Below are positions 1 through 8,725 of a DNA stretch of 42,120 bases, piece by piece. The stretch lies in NCBI RefSeq assembly GCF_003934285.1, contig NZ_RQWJ01000007.1, positions 1-42,120 on the forward strand, in the 5' to 3' direction. The DNA is from Brevundimonas fluminis (lineage in GTDB: Bacteria; Pseudomonadota; Alphaproteobacteria; Caulobacterales; Caulobacteraceae). The notes beneath the pieces are model-generated. The model was given only the letters and a program-made list of their open reading frames with translations, was not told the DNA's origin and did no database searches. Both the position numbers and the translations under genes were made by a program. The stretch's first letter is position 1. Each line of letters begins with the position of its first letter.

Positions 1-132
1 GCCACCTCCGGCGTCATCGGATGGCTGTTGGCCCGGCCGCGGATGCCGTCGGTGCCGAAATATCGCCTGTCGCCCAAGGGCTTCCTCCTGTCGCATTGCC
101 CAAATGGCATGACCTATAGCCCAGCGAGCTGA
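1..132 (+). CDS. 3' end of an unidentified gene (partial)
   Basis: Frame 1 is open from the window edge to a TGA at 130-132, giving the last 43 residues of a protein. The tail is rich in Pro, Arg and Leu ([19 protein letters not shown]) and has no motif I recognise. It runs toward ugd but is separated from it by over 800 bases of weakly coding DNA, so it probably belongs to another transcription unit. An open frame this short could also be chance. Confidence 0.3.
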   Translation, partial: ATSGVIGWLLARPRMPSVPKYRLSPKGFLLSHCPNGMTYSPAS

Positions 133-310
133 CTGCGGCAGCCGCATCTGCTTGGTCATCGCGCCCGCTGCAACGGGTTGCACTTCGCGCTGGCCTGAAG
201 CGGCAGGCTTGCGATAGTCGAGCTCACGAATGATATCCCCGTGTCGACATAGTTCGCTCGACGCTCGTTTACTAGTGCACTACATGTGTTCAACCATCGC
301 CGATAAGGGA

Positions 311-339
311 TTGACTTCGACGCAATGGGCTTCATTTTG
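311..339 (+). promoter_or_regulatory. possible sigma70-like promoter upstream of the small ORF at 371
   Basis: TTGACT at 311-316 is a good -35 match. Seventeen bases later ATTTTG (334-339) is only a weak -10. The next ATG with a purine-rich site (AAGGA near 358-362) is at 371. This is a motif reading only; the weak -10 keeps confidence low. Confidence 0.2.
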
Positions 340-370
340 TGGGCGAAATCACTGATGCAAGGATGGCGTT

Positions 371-622
371 ATGATTGGAGATCAGTTCGTCTTCTCTGAA
401 TACTGCGATGCGATCGGCCGGAGATGTGGCGGCTTTGTTCCTGGAGCGGTGGTGGAGCTGTTGAACGTCGAGGGCGAAGACGCTTTTCTTGCTGCACCCG
501 TTACGGTCGAGGGCTTCCCGATGCGGGATCGGGCGGAACTCGTCTTCAAGGAGGAGCTTCTGCCTTTCAGATTTGCCCAGTTCCGTTGGAAAAGGGCTCG
601 CCGGCGCAATTCTCTGGACTGA
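371..622 (+). CDS. hypothetical small protein, 83 aa
   Basis: An 83-residue frame starts at ATG 371 with an AAGGA-like site about 8 bases upstream. The first 60 residues look protein-like, with alternating hydrophobic stretches (GGFVPGAVVELLNVEG) and acidic patches. The last 15 residues are unusually basic (KRARRRNSLD), which may mean the frame is decaying or read through. No family is recognised and no operon partner lies close. The opposite strand carries a longer frame over the same DNA (332-955), but its composition reads as a shadow. This could be a genuine small gene, a gene remnant or chance. Confidence 0.3.
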   Translation: MIGDQFVFSEYCDAIGRRCGGFVPGAVVELLNVEGEDAFLAAPVTVEGFPMRDRAELVFKEELLPFRFAQFRWKRARRRNSLD

Positions 623-953
623 GATCGTACCGAGATTTTTATAGTAACGGCTGTGCGCTGACCCGGAAGGAGATCCAGTTGCCGCGGTTCCGTGCCAGGG
701 CGCGCCTAACTGGTCCGTGGCCTGATCGGCCAAGCGAGGCGCAGGTGGGTGCTGCGATCTGAGAGCGTAGATCAGGAATGTATTTCCTCGCAGCATGTGA
801 CCGTAGGCCTGGATCAACCGCAATGAGGGCCGATCGAAAGCGGGCAGCCAGGCTGTGCCGGCTTGGGGCGAAAAGAGATGGTGCCTCGTCGCGGCGTCTG
901 GCGTTTGAGTCTGCCGGCCGCTACCGAGGCGTCTCCACTTCAAGGATGAACGC
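623..953. other. 331-base stretch with no supported gene, upstream of ugd
   Basis: I see no convincing gene between the small ORF and ugd. Short frames exist on both strands, but none has a family signature or a good start. Base composition is less GC-rich than in ugd. The last 20 bases hold the ugd ribosome-binding site (AAGGAT near 942-947). The ugd promoter presumably lies here, but I cannot single out a -35/-10 pair. Confidence 0.4.
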
Positions 954-2276
954 ATGCGCGTGGCGATGATCGGAACGGGCTACGTCGGCCTGGTCTCGGG
1001 GGCCTGTTTCGCCGATTTCGGCCACGTGGTCACCTGCATCGACAAGGACGCGTCGAAGATCGCGCGGCTGGAGGCCGGCGAGATGCCGATCTACGAGCCC
1101 GGCCTGGACGATCTGGTCGAGACCAACGTCCGCGACGGGCGGCTGTTCTTCACCGTCGACGGCGCCGAGGCGATCCGCAACGCCGACGCGGTCTTCATCG
1201 CCGTGGGCACGCCGACGCGCCGCGGCGGGGGCCACGCCGACCTGTCCTACGTCCACGCCGCGGCCGAGGAGATCGCCGGCCTGATCGAGGGCTTCACCGT
1301 CATCGTCACCAAATCCACCGTGCCGGTCGGCACCGGCGACGAGGTCGAGGCCATCATCCGCAAGGCCAACCCCGACGCCGACTTCGCCGTGGTGTCGAAC
1401 CCGGAGTTTCTGCGCGAGGGCGCGGCGATCGGCGACTTCAAGCGGCCTGACCGGGTGGTCATCGGCATCGACGACGTGGACGGCGCGACCGGAACCCGGG
1501 CGAAGGCGGTGATGTCGGAACTGTACCGCCCGTTGAATCTGAACGAGAGCCCGCTGCTGTTCACCGCGCGACGCACCTCGGAACTGATCAAGTATGCGGC
1601 CAACGCCTTCCTGGCGATGAAGATCACCTTCATCAACGAGATGGCCGACCTCTGCGAGGCGGTCGGCGCGGACGTGCAGCAGGTCGCGCGCGGCATCGGC
1701 CTCGACAATCGGATCGGGTCAAAGTTCCTGCACGCCGGGCCGGGCTATGGCGGCAGCTGCTTCCCCAAGGACACGCTGGCGCTGGTGCAGATGGCGCGAG
1801 AGGCCGGAGCCCCCGTGCGACTCGTGGAGACAACCGTCGAGGTCAACGACGCCCGCAAGAGGTCCATGGTCGAGCGCGTGCGCAAGGCGGTCGGCGGCGA
1901 CTTGAAGGGCAAGACGATCGGCGTGCTGGGCCTGACCTTCAAGCCGAACACCGACGACATGCGCGACAGCCCGGCGCTGGATCTGGTTCCGGCGCTGACG
2001 GCGGCGGGGGCGACGGTGCAGGCGTTCGATCCGGAAGGCATGCATGAGGCCGGCAAGCTGCTGAGCGAGCTGACCTTCTGCGAAGGACCTTATGAAGCCT
2101 TGGCAGGCGCCCATGCGGCGGTGATCGTGACGGAGTGGGACCAGTTCCGCGCGCTGGACCTGGACCGGATCAAGCTGACCATGGCGAAGCCGGTCATGGT
2201 TGACCTGCGCAACGTCTATCGCCCCGACGAGATGCGGGCGCGCGGGTTCCGCTATAGCTCTATCGGTCGGAGCTAG
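954..2276 (+). CDS. ugd: UDP-glucose 6-dehydrogenase
   Basis: This cytoplasmic enzyme oxidises UDP-glucose to UDP-glucuronate using two NAD+. The 440 residues match the usual family length. The N-terminal Rossmann motif GTGYVGLVSG is at about 7-16, and STVPVGT and NPEFLREG follow at about 121-127 and 149-156. The catalytic cysteine motif GPGYGGSCFPKD is at 262-273, with Cys269. The C-terminal UDP-binding domain contains the GLTFKPNTDDMRDSP motif. The start is ATG 954 with AAGGAT 7-12 bases upstream. It is transcribed alone, convergent with the wbuC end of the next operon, with only 22 bases between stops. Its product is the substrate for the epimerase at 36670-37692, so the polymer may carry GlcA or GalA. 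Confidence 0.96.
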   Translation: MRVAMIGTGYVGLVSGACFADFGHVVTCIDKDASKIARLEAGEMPIYEPGLDDLVETNVRDGRLFFTVDGAEAIRNADAVFIAVGTPTRRGGGHADLSYVHAAAEEIAGLIEGFTVIVTKSTVPVGTGDEVEAIIRKANPDADFAVVSNPEFLREGAAIGDFKRPDRVVIGIDDVDGATGTRAKAVMSELYRPLNLNESPLLFTARRTSELIKYAANAFLAMKITFINEMADLCEAVGADVQQVARGIGLDNRIGSKFLHAGPGYGGSCFPKDTLALVQMAREAGAPVRLVETTVEVNDARKRSMVERVRKAVGGDLKGKTIGVLGLTFKPNTDDMRDSPALDLVPALTAAGATVQAFDPEGMHEAGKLLSELTFCEGPYEALAGAHAAVIVTEWDQFRALDLDRIKLTMAKPVMVDLRNVYRPDEMRARGFRYSSIGRS

Positions 2277-2298
2277 GCCGGCAGCGGTCGGGGCCGGA

Positions 2299-2793
2299 TC
2301 ATCCATCTTCCAGACGGTGCCGGGCCCAAGCGGTCAGCCCGGCCAGATAGGCGTCGGCCGCGGGGTCATATTCGGGCGGTGCCCAAGGCGCGGCGACCTT
2401 CGCGCTCTCCGCCCGGTAGGGTCCTGACTTGGTCTCGAACAGGACGCTGCCGGTCTCGAGCGCGATCACCGTGTGCCACACGGCGGGGGACAGTTCGACC
2501 ACCTCAAGGTCGGGGGCCGGGCCGCCGAACTGCAGGGCCTGAAGCGGCGTGCCCGCCTCGTCGAAGATGATGAGCGCAAAGGCGCCCCTCAGGGCGAGGA
2601 GGCATTCATTGGTCGTATGGCCGACATGCCTGTGGGGCGGGATGTAGCTGTCGGGCTCCATCGCATTGACGAGCCTCTGGCACGGCTCGTACGGGCCCGC
2701 ATGCAGGTTCAGATGCAGGCGGCGGCGCGGCAGGGCCCGTGCCTGATCGGTCAGCGCGTCGAGGCGAGCGGGCGTCAGGTGAGGCTCGGTCAT
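2299..2793 (-). CDS. wbuC: WbuC-family cupin-fold protein
   Basis: This 164-residue protein has a cupin core: PPHRHVGHTTNECLLALRG supplies likely metal-binding histidines and a glutamate, followed by VVELSPAVWHTVIAL. This is the WbuC family found beside wbuB in O-antigen clusters. Its biochemical role is not established; sugar modification or isomerisation has been suggested. The start at 2793 was chosen because its ATG overlaps the wbuB stop by four bases (ATGA) and because the cupin fold begins soon after. The much longer open frame upstream is the shadow of wbuB. It is the last gene of the minus-strand operon and converges on ugd. Confidence 0.85.
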   Translation of the reverse strand: MTEPHLTPARLDALTDQARALPRRRLHLNLHAGPYEPCQRLVNAMEPDSYIPPHRHVGHTTNECLLALRGAFALIIFDEAGTPLQALQFGGPAPDLEVVELSPAVWHTVIALETGSVLFETKSGPYRAESAKVAAPWAPPEYDPAADAYLAGLTAWARHRLEDG

Positions 2794-4022
2794 GAGAACT
2801 CCCGCCGGGCCTCCCCGGCCCACTCCACGAAGGCGGCAAACAGGGTCGCCCGGCCGAAGTGCTGGGTCGCATAGGCCTGAGCGGCCCGGCCCATGGCGGC
2901 CCGCTCGGTCGCCGTCATGGCCACCAGCCGTCGGACGTTGGCGGCCAGCGCCGCGGCGTCGGAGGCGGGGGACGCCAGACCGCCGCCCGATTCGGCCGTC
3001 ACGCGTGCCCCCTCCCCGTCCAGCATCGCTAAGATGGGCAAGCCCGAGGCGAGATAGCTCTGGACCTTGCCGGGCACCGTCATGTCGAAGACCGGTTCGG
3101 CCCTCAAGCTGACCAGGAGGGCCTGGGCGCCCGCCATGAAGGCGGGCATCCGCTCCATGGGGTGACGCCCGAGCAGGACGACGCGCTCCTGGAGCCCGTG
3201 GCGCGCGATTTCGGCGCGCAGGAGATCGGCCGCGCGACCGTCGCCCACGATCAGCCAGCGCAGGCCCGGTATGTCGCGGGTGAGCGCCGCCGCCTCCATC
3301 ACCGCCGGCATGTCCTGGGCCTCGCCGATGTTGCCGGCGAACATGACATTGAAGTCGCCCGTATGGGGGGCCAATTCCGGCGCCGGTGCCGCGTCGCCCA
3401 CGCCCCCTTCGAAGGTCGGCTCGATCCAGTTGGGGAAGTAGCGGATCCGCTCGGGCCGGGCACCGTGGACCCGCAGGCTGTCGCGAAAAGCCTGCGACTG
3501 GATCAGGATGCGGTCGCAGCGGCGGTAGATGAAGCTGACCATCAGGCTGACGAGGCCGAGCAGGCGCCGGTTCCGGATGACGCCAACGGCGGCCAGGGTC
3601 TCGGGCCAGAGGTCGAGAATCCACATCAGCACCGGGGCGCGCTTCAGGCGGCGCAGCACCAGGGCCGGCAGCGCTGCGGTGATCGGCGAAGTCTGGAACA
3701 CGAAGATGGCGTCGAAGGCCCGGCCGCGCAGTTTCCACGGCCCCAGGATCGCGCCGCTGAGCGCGAAGCTGAGATAGTTCAGCGCCAGCATGACCGCGTT
3801 CGACCCGCGCGGGACCAGCGGCACGCGGAACACCTCCACGTCGTGGAACCGGCCATGAGCGGCAGGATCTACGCGGTAGGCATCATAGACCTTGCCGCCC
3901 GGATAGTTGGGCAGGCCGGTCAGGACGGTGACCTCGTGGCCCCGCTCGCGCATGCCGACGACGAAGTCGTTCACGCGGAAATCCTCGGGCCAGAAATACT
4001 GGCTGACGACCAGCAGGCGCAT
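2790..4022 (-). CDS. wbuB: WbuB family glycosyltransferase (GT4), probable L-FucNAc/L-FucNAm transferase
   Basis: This 410-residue GT-B, GT4-type transferase starts [19 protein letters not shown], a typical WbuB/WbuB-like N terminus. The GLPNYPGGKV segment follows at about 55-65. Near the C terminus the donor-binding region reads VPGKVQSYLASGLPIL, also characteristic of the family. It works at the cytoplasmic membrane face on undecaprenyl-linked intermediates. In described clusters WbuB/WbjE-type proteins transfer L-FucNAc, and the adjacent fnlABC genes make that donor. Its start overlaps the fnlC stop by one base (TGATG), and its stop overlaps the wbuC ATG, so translation is probably coupled. 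If wbuXYZ act before transfer, the true substrate would be the amidinated sugar. Confidence 0.88.
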   Translation of the reverse strand: MRLLVVSQYFWPEDFRVNDFVVGMRERGHEVTVLTGLPNYPGGKVYDAYRVDPAAHGRFHDVEVFRVPLVPRGSNAVMLALNYLSFALSGAILGPWKLRGRAFDAIFVFQTSPITAALPALVLRRLKRAPVLMWILDLWPETLAAVGVIRNRRLLGLVSLMVSFIYRRCDRILIQSQAFRDSLRVHGARPERIRYFPNWIEPTFEGGVGDAAPAPELAPHTGDFNVMFAGNIGEAQDMPAVMEAAALTRDIPGLRWLIVGDGRAADLLRAEIARHGLQERVVLLGRHPMERMPAFMAGAQALLVSLRAEPVFDMTVPGKVQSYLASGLPILAMLDGEGARVTAESGGGLASPASDAAALAANVRRLVAMTATERAAMGRAAQAYATQHFGRATLFAAFVEWAGEARREFS

Positions 4023-5155
4023 CAGTCGTAGCGGCGCCAGACGACGCGCTGCACGTAGTCCACGTAGGAGTGGATGATCCGCACGACCTTGTCCGAGACG
4101 TTCGGCATCGAATAGTCGGCGACGCGGCGGAAGGCGCGGTCGCCGCCGCGGGGCTGGTCGGCGATCAGGGCGAGGCCCTGCATGACGCGATCGGGGTTCA
4201 GTCCGGTCATCATCACCGACGCCTCCTCCATGCCCTCGGGCCGCTCGTGCGCCTCGCGGATGTTCAGGGCCGGGAAGTTCAGGATCGAGCTTTCCTCGGT
4301 GATGGTGCCGGAGTCCGACAGGACGGCGCGGGCCGACTTCTGCAGGCGGACGTAGTCATGGAAGCCCAGCGGCTTCAGCAGCCGCACCTGGCCGTGAAAG
4401 GCGGCGCCGGCGGCGTCGATGCGCTTCTGCGTGCGCGGGTGGGTGGAGACGATGACGGGGCGGTCGTAGGTCTCGGCCACGCGGTTCAGAATCTCGACCA
4501 GACGCGGGAAGGCGCGCTCGTCCTCGATGTTCTCCTCGCGGTGGGCGCTGACGACGAAGTAGTCGTGCTCCGTGAGGTCCAGCCGCGCGAGCACGTCCGA
4601 GCCGTCGATGCGGTCGGCGTAGTGGGTCAGCACCTCGAACATCGGGCTGCCGGTCTTGATGACCCGGTCGGGCGGCAGGTTCTCGGCCAGCAGGTATTCG
4701 CGGGCGATGTCGCTGTAGGTCAGGTTCACGTCGGCGACGTGATCGACGATGCGTCGGTTGGTCTCCTCCGGCACGCGCTGGTCGAAGCAGCGGTTGCCCG
4801 CCTCCATGTGGAAGATCGGCACGCGGCGGCGCTTGGCCGGGATCACCGACAGGCAGGAGTTGGTGTCGCCCAGCACCAGCAGGGCGTCGGGCTTTTCGGC
4901 CTCCAGCACGCCGTCCATCGCGCCGATTATGGCGCCGATGGTCTGGGCCGCGCCGCCCTGGGCCGCGTTCAGGAAGTGGTCGGGCTTGCGCAGACCCAGG
5001 TCGTCGAAGAAGACCTGGTTCAGTTCGTAGTCGTAGTTCTGGCCGGTGTGGACCAGGACGTGGTCGACGGTCTCGTCCAGCCGGGCCAGCACGCGCGACA
5101 GGCGGATGATCTCGGGCCGCGTGCCGACCACGGTCATGACCTTGAGCTTGTTCAT
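4022..5155 (-). CDS. fnlC: UDP-N-acetyl-L-fucosamine synthase (WecB-like 2-epimerase), FnlC/WbjD
   Basis: This is a 377-residue member of the non-hydrolysing UDP-GlcNAc 2-epimerase family. Visible motifs are [14 protein letters not shown] near 9-22, [20 protein letters not shown] in the middle, [12 protein letters not shown], and [18 protein letters not shown] near the C terminus. In the FnlABC (WbjBCD) pathway the last enzyme epimerises C2 of UDP-2-acetamido-2,6-dideoxy-L-talose to give UDP-L-FucNAc. The start [11 protein letters not shown] at ATG 5155 lies 2 bases after the fnlB stop. The open frame extends far upstream but is out of register with fnlB and is a shadow. Family resemblance to WecB alone could mean ManNAc synthesis; the fnlA and fnlB neighbours decide for FucNAc. 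Confidence 0.92.
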   Translation of the reverse strand: MNKLKVMTVVGTRPEIIRLSRVLARLDETVDHVLVHTGQNYDYELNQVFFDDLGLRKPDHFLNAAQGGAAQTIGAIIGAMDGVLEAEKPDALLVLGDTNSCLSVIPAKRRRVPIFHMEAGNRCFDQRVPEETNRRIVDHVADVNLTYSDIAREYLLAENLPPDRVIKTGSPMFEVLTHYADRIDGSDVLARLDLTEHDYFVVSAHREENIEDERAFPRLVEILNRVAETYDRPVIVSTHPRTQKRIDAAGAAFHGQVRLLKPLGFHDYVRLQKSARAVLSDSGTITEESSILNFPALNIREAHERPEGMEEASVMMTGLNPDRVMQGLALIADQPRGGDRAFRRVADYSMPNVSDKVVRIIHSYVDYVQRVVWRRYD

Positions 5156-5157
5156 CG

Positions 5158-6270
5158 TCAGACCTTCATCGCGACGGTGTCGGGGCGGGCGCGGTCGAAG
5201 ATCTCGTTGGCCCACAGCATGACGACCATGTCCTGGTCGCCGACGTTGGTGATGTCGTGGGTCCAGCCCGGGATCGTCTCGACGATCCGCCCCTGCCCGC
5301 CCTCGGTTTCCAGATGGAAGGTCTCGCCGGTGACGACATGCCGGAAGCCGAAGCGGGCGCGACCGGTCAGGACGAGGAATTTCTCGGTCTTGGTGTGGTG
5401 ATAGTGCTGGCCGCGCGTGATGCCGGGGCCGGCGGTGAAATAGCTGAACTGGCCGCAGTCGGGCGTCTTCAGCATTTCCACGAAGACGCCGCGCGGGTCG
5501 CCGTGGCGCGGGACGTCGTAGGCGAACTGTTCCGGCTTCAGATAGCTGAGATAGGTGGCGTGCAGGGCGCGGGTCAGGCCCGTGCCGACGCGGTCGGTGA
5601 TCAGGGTCGACCGACTTTCGGGGAAGCCTCGGATCGTGTTTGCCACGGCGCCGACCGTGGTGTCGTATTCCGGACCGGCGTGGGCGAAGCCTTGACGGTC
5701 CCCGTGGGCGCCGGTCGGGTCCTCCAGCACGCGCAGGAAGGCGTCGCAGACGTCGTCGACATAGACCAGCTTCAGTGAGGCGGCCGGGTCGTTGATCGAG
5801 ATCGGCAGGCCGTTCGCCACGTTGTGGCAGAAGGTGGCGACGGCGGAGTTGTAGTTGGGTCGCGCCCACTTGCCGAAGACGTTGGTCAGGCGGAAGACGT
5901 GGACCGGCGCGCCGGTCGCGGCGGCATGGGCGAGGGCCGCGTCCTCGGCCGCGCGCTTGGAGCGGCCGTAGGGGTTGTCGCGCTCCGCCTGGGTGGACGA
6001 CGAGACGACCAGCGGCGCGGCGTTCCCGGCACCGGCGAGGGCGGCGCAGACCCGGGCGGTCAGATCGGCGTTGCCGGTGACGAACTGGTCCTCCGTCTCC
6101 GGGCGGTTCACGCCGGCGAGGTGGAAGACGAAGTCGGCCCTCGCGACCGCGGCGAGCATGGCGTCGTCGTCGCCGCGGCCGAATCCCCGGGCTTCGACGC
6201 CGCGCTCGGCGAGGCGGATCATCAGGTTCTTGCCGACGAAGCCGTTCGCGCCGGTGACCACCACCGCCAT
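5158..6270 (-). CDS. fnlB: FnlB/WbjC: NAD(P)-dependent reductase with C-terminal cupin domain
   Basis: This 370-residue protein has two domains. An extended SDR domain with nucleotide motif TGANGFVG at 6-13 occupies about the first 240 residues. A cupin domain follows, marked by [19 protein letters not shown]. This architecture is typical of WbjC/FnlB/CapF, the second step of UDP-L-FucNAc synthesis. In CapF the cupin epimerises C3 of the 4-keto intermediate and the SDR domain reduces C4. It sits 2 bases after fnlA and 2 bases before fnlC, in pathway order. Confidence 0.93.
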   Translation of the reverse strand: MAVVVTGANGFVGKNLMIRLAERGVEARGFGRGDDDAMLAAVARADFVFHLAGVNRPETEDQFVTGNADLTARVCAALAGAGNAAPLVVSSSTQAERDNPYGRSKRAAEDAALAHAAATGAPVHVFRLTNVFGKWARPNYNSAVATFCHNVANGLPISINDPAASLKLVYVDDVCDAFLRVLEDPTGAHGDRQGFAHAGPEYDTTVGAVANTIRGFPESRSTLITDRVGTGLTRALHATYLSYLKPEQFAYDVPRHGDPRGVFVEMLKTPDCGQFSYFTAGPGITRGQHYHHTKTEKFLVLTGRARFGFRHVVTGETFHLETEGGQGRIVETIPGWTHDITNVGDQDMVVMLWANEIFDRARPDTVAMKV

Positions 6271-6272
6271 GG

Positions 6273-7307
6273 TCAGTCCTCCAGCACGGCGGGTTCGCCG
6301 GCCACGATGCGACGCATGAAGGCCAGCTTCATCAGCAGGGTCTTCATGCCCTCGACGTCGAGGCGCTCGGTGTTGTGGCTGTTGTACTCCTCGCCGCCGG
6401 CGGCGCCCGGATCGCCCTCGTCGACGAACTTGTCGTAGTTCAGGTCACGGGCGTCGGGCGGGACGCGGAAATAGTCGCCGAGATCCTCGGCCTGGGCACG
6501 CTCCTCTCGGCCCAGCAGGGATTCGAACAGCTTCTCGCCGTGGCGCGTGCCGATGGCCTTCACCGGATGGTCGGGGCGGCCCATCAGCTCGAGGATCGCC
6601 CGGATCAGCACCTCGATCGTGGCGGCCGGCGACTTCTGCACGAAGATGTCGCCGTTGTTGCCGTGGGCGAAGGCGAACAGGACCAGTTCGACGGCGTCGT
6701 CGAGGGTCATCATGAACCGCGTCATCTGCGGATCGGTGACGGTGATCGGCTTGCCGGCCAGCACCTGGCCCACGAACAAGGGGATGACCGAGCCGCGGCT
6801 GGCCATGACGTTTCCGTAGCGGGTGCCGCAGGCGACCGTGCCCGTCCCGTCGAAGGTGCGCGAGGTGGCGACCATGACCTTCTCCATCATGGCCTTGGAG
6901 ATGCCCATGGCGTTGATGGGATAGACGGCCTTGTCGGTGGACAGACAGATGACGCGCGACACCTCGGCCGCGCGGGCGGCGTTGAGGACGTTCTCGGTGC
7001 CGACCACGTTGGTCTGGACCGCCTGCATCGGGTAGAATTCGCAGCTGGGCACCTGTTTCAGGGCCGCGGCGTGGAAGACGTAGTCGACGCCGTGCATGGC
7101 GGCCTGGACGCTGGTCCTGTCGCGCACGTCGCCAAGATGGAACTTCAGCTTCGGATGCGCATAGGCCTTGCGCATGTCGTCCTGCTTCTTCTCGTCGCGC
7201 GAGAAGATGCGGATTTCCGCCATGTCGGAGGCCAGGAACCGGCGCAGCACGGCGTTGCCGAACGAGCCGGTTCCGCCTGTGATCAGAAGCGTCTTGTCCT
7301 TGAACAT
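6273..7307 (-). CDS. fnlA: FnlA/WbjB: UDP-GlcNAc 4,6-dehydratase/5-epimerase
   Basis: This 344-residue SDR of the CapD/FlaA1-like family catalyses the first UDP-L-FucNAc step, dehydrating UDP-GlcNAc with inversion at C5. The nucleotide motif TGGTGSFG is at 10-17 and the STDKA motif at 123-127. At the position of the SDR tyrosine in YxxxK this protein has Met134 (MGISK, Lys138). That substitution is known in the WbjB/CapE group, so it supports the assignment and does not suggest inactivation. ATG 7307 is 22 bases downstream of the wbuZ stop. Confidence 0.93.
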   Translation of the reverse strand: MFKDKTLLITGGTGSFGNAVLRRFLASDMAEIRIFSRDEKKQDDMRKAYAHPKLKFHLGDVRDRTSVQAAMHGVDYVFHAAALKQVPSCEFYPMQAVQTNVVGTENVLNAARAAEVSRVICLSTDKAVYPINAMGISKAMMEKVMVATSRTFDGTGTVACGTRYGNVMASRGSVIPLFVGQVLAGKPITVTDPQMTRFMMTLDDAVELVLFAFAHGNNGDIFVQKSPAATIEVLIRAILELMGRPDHPVKAIGTRHGEKLFESLLGREERAQAEDLGDYFRVPPDARDLNYDKFVDEGDPGAAGGEEYNSHNTERLDVEGMKTLLMKLAFMRRIVAGEPAVLED

Positions 7308-7329
7308 GGCCCCTCTTCCCCGTCTTCGC

Positions 7330-8109
7330 TCAGGCCCGTCGGGCGGCGGCGAACAGGGGCTCCTTCTCGGCGGGTTGCGGATAGTTGATCAGCACGGCCC
7401 TGTACTGACCCTTGAAAACGAACAGGCTGCCGGCCGCGGCGCCGACCACGCCGCAGGCGGCGAACAGGTCGGACAGGTGCTCCAGCTTTCCGGCGCCGCC
7501 CAGCATGGTCATGGGGATCTTGACCCGCTCGCGCAGTCTGCGGGCCAGCTCGAGGTCGTAGCCGGTCATCTTCCCGTCGAGATCGACGGAGTTCATGACG
7601 ATCTCGCCGGCGCCCAGATCCGCCACGCGGGCGGCGAAATCGAGCGCGTCCAACTTCGCCGGGCGTCTGGCGTTGTGGGTGACGACGTCCCAGCCGCGGC
7701 CCAACATCTTCCTCTTCGCGTCGATGACCACGACGACGGACTGCCGGCCCACCTCTTCGGCGATCTCGGCGACCAGTTCGGGACGCTCGACGGCGGCGGC
7801 GCTGAGGGAGACCTTCTCGACGCCCAGGCCGATGATGCGCTTCGCCTGCTCCGCGGTCCGGACGCCGCCGCCGTAGCAGAGCGGCATGCGGCACTCGAGC
7901 GCCATGTGTTCGATCGCCTTGTAGTCGGGTTCGACGCCGTTCACCGAGGCGTCCATGTCGACGACGCAAAGCTCGTCGGCCTCTTTCTCGTTGAAGATCT
8001 TCACGGCGTTGATGGGATCGCCGACGTATTTCGGGTCCTTGAATCCGATCGTCTTCACCAGGCCGCCCTGGTGGACCAGCAGGCAGGGAATGATGCGGGG
8101 GCGCAGCAT
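7330..8109 (-). CDS. wbuZ: WbuZ: HisF-like subunit of the first sugar amidotransferase system
   Basis: This 259-residue TIM-barrel protein of the HisF family begins MLRPRIIPCLLVHQGGLVKT. Numbered from ATG 8109 it lines up with T. maritima HisF with no net shift as far as the 130 region. Asp130 is kept (VVIDAKR), but the other catalytic aspartate, Asp11, is replaced by Leu11. That fits a protein that channels ammonia to a partner without cyclising the histidine intermediate. The gene follows wbuY by one base and precedes fnlA by 22. In E. coli O145 the same wbuX-wbuY-wbuZ-fnl order is linked to formation of the acetamidino sugar L-FucNAm. Confidence 0.92.
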   Translation of the reverse strand: MLRPRIIPCLLVHQGGLVKTIGFKDPKYVGDPINAVKIFNEKEADELCVVDMDASVNGVEPDYKAIEHMALECRMPLCYGGGVRTAEQAKRIIGLGVEKVSLSAAAVERPELVAEIAEEVGRQSVVVVIDAKRKMLGRGWDVVTHNARRPAKLDALDFAARVADLGAGEIVMNSVDLDGKMTGYDLELARRLRERVKIPMTMLGGAGKLEHLSDLFAACGVVGAAAGSLFVFKGQYRAVLINYPQPAEKEPLFAAARRA

Positions 8110-8110
8110 G

Positions 8111-8725
8111 TCAGGCCTCCGCGAAATTCTTGAGGAGCCGGGCACCGTAGTGGTGGCTCTTCTCGGGGTGAAACTGGACCCCGTGAACATGGCCGCTTCG
8201 CACGGCGCAACCGAACTCCAGCCCGTAGCTCGTGTGGGCGGCCACGTGGTCGGCCTCGGCGCATTCGAAATAGTAGGAGTGCAGGAAGTAGAAGCGGGCG
8301 TCGGTCTCCAGCCCCTGGAACAGCTGCTCGCCCGCCCGGGGTCGCACATCGTTCCAGCCCATGTGCGGCATGGGCAGGTCGGCGTTCGACGGCGCGTGCG
8401 AAAAATGGCGGACCCGACCCGGAATCCAGCCGAGCCCCTGTCGCGTGCCTTCGTCGCTGCCTTCGGCCAGGATCTGCATGCCGACGCAGACGCCCACCAC
8501 GGGGCGCTTGCCGTTGACCACGAGGTCCTCGAGCGTCGGCCGCATGCCGGAGGCGTCCAGCAGGTCCATGGCGTGATCGAAGCTGCCGACTCCCGGCAGG
8601 ATGATGCGCTCGGCGTCGGCCAGCTCCCCGGCGGTGCGCGCGACCTTGGCCGCGACGTTCACGCGCTTGTAGAGGTTGGCGAAGGCGCCGATGTTGCCCA
8701 GACCGTAGTCGACGATCGTGATCAC
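8111..8725 (-). CDS. wbuY: WbuY: HisH-like glutaminase subunit
   Basis: This 204-residue class I glutamine amidotransferase hydrolyses glutamine to release ammonia. The nucleophile is Cys80 in VVGVCVGMQ, and the rest of the triad is His186 and Glu188 in GVQFHPEKS. The start is a GTG at 8725 that overlaps the wbuX stop by four bases (GTGA). Lack of any other histidine genes nearby, and the WbuX and WbuZ partners, argue that it serves sugar amidation and not histidine synthesis. Confidence 0.93.
   Translation of the reverse strand: MITIVDYGLGNIGAFANLYKRVNVAAKVARTAGELADAERIILPGVGSFDHAMDLLDASGMRPTLEDLVVNGKRPVVGVCVGMQILAEGSDEGTRQGLGWIPGRVRHFSHAPSNADLPMPHMGWNDVRPRAGEQLFQGLETDARFYFLHSYYFECAEADHVAAHTSYGLEFGCAVRSGHVHGVQFHPEKSHHYGARLLKNFAEA

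Noticed and set aside
332..955. 207-codon open frame on the minus strand in the left flank
   Set aside because: Its residues are low in hydrophobic structure, the composition resembles an antisense shadow, and it overlaps the ugd start region. No family or ribosome-binding site supports it.
2277..2298. GGCC/CCGG repeats as a terminator between ugd and wbuC
   Set aside because: The pairing is short and alternative, and no T tract follows on either strand.
6273..7307. FnlA inactivation because Met134 replaces the SDR tyrosine
   Set aside because: The same replacement is known in the WbjB/CapE group of active enzymes, so it is a family trait.
7330..8725. HisF/HisH as histidine biosynthesis genes
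   Set aside because: No other his genes are nearby, WbuZ lacks Asp11, and a PP-loop amidotransferase overlaps wbuY. The amidation role fits better.
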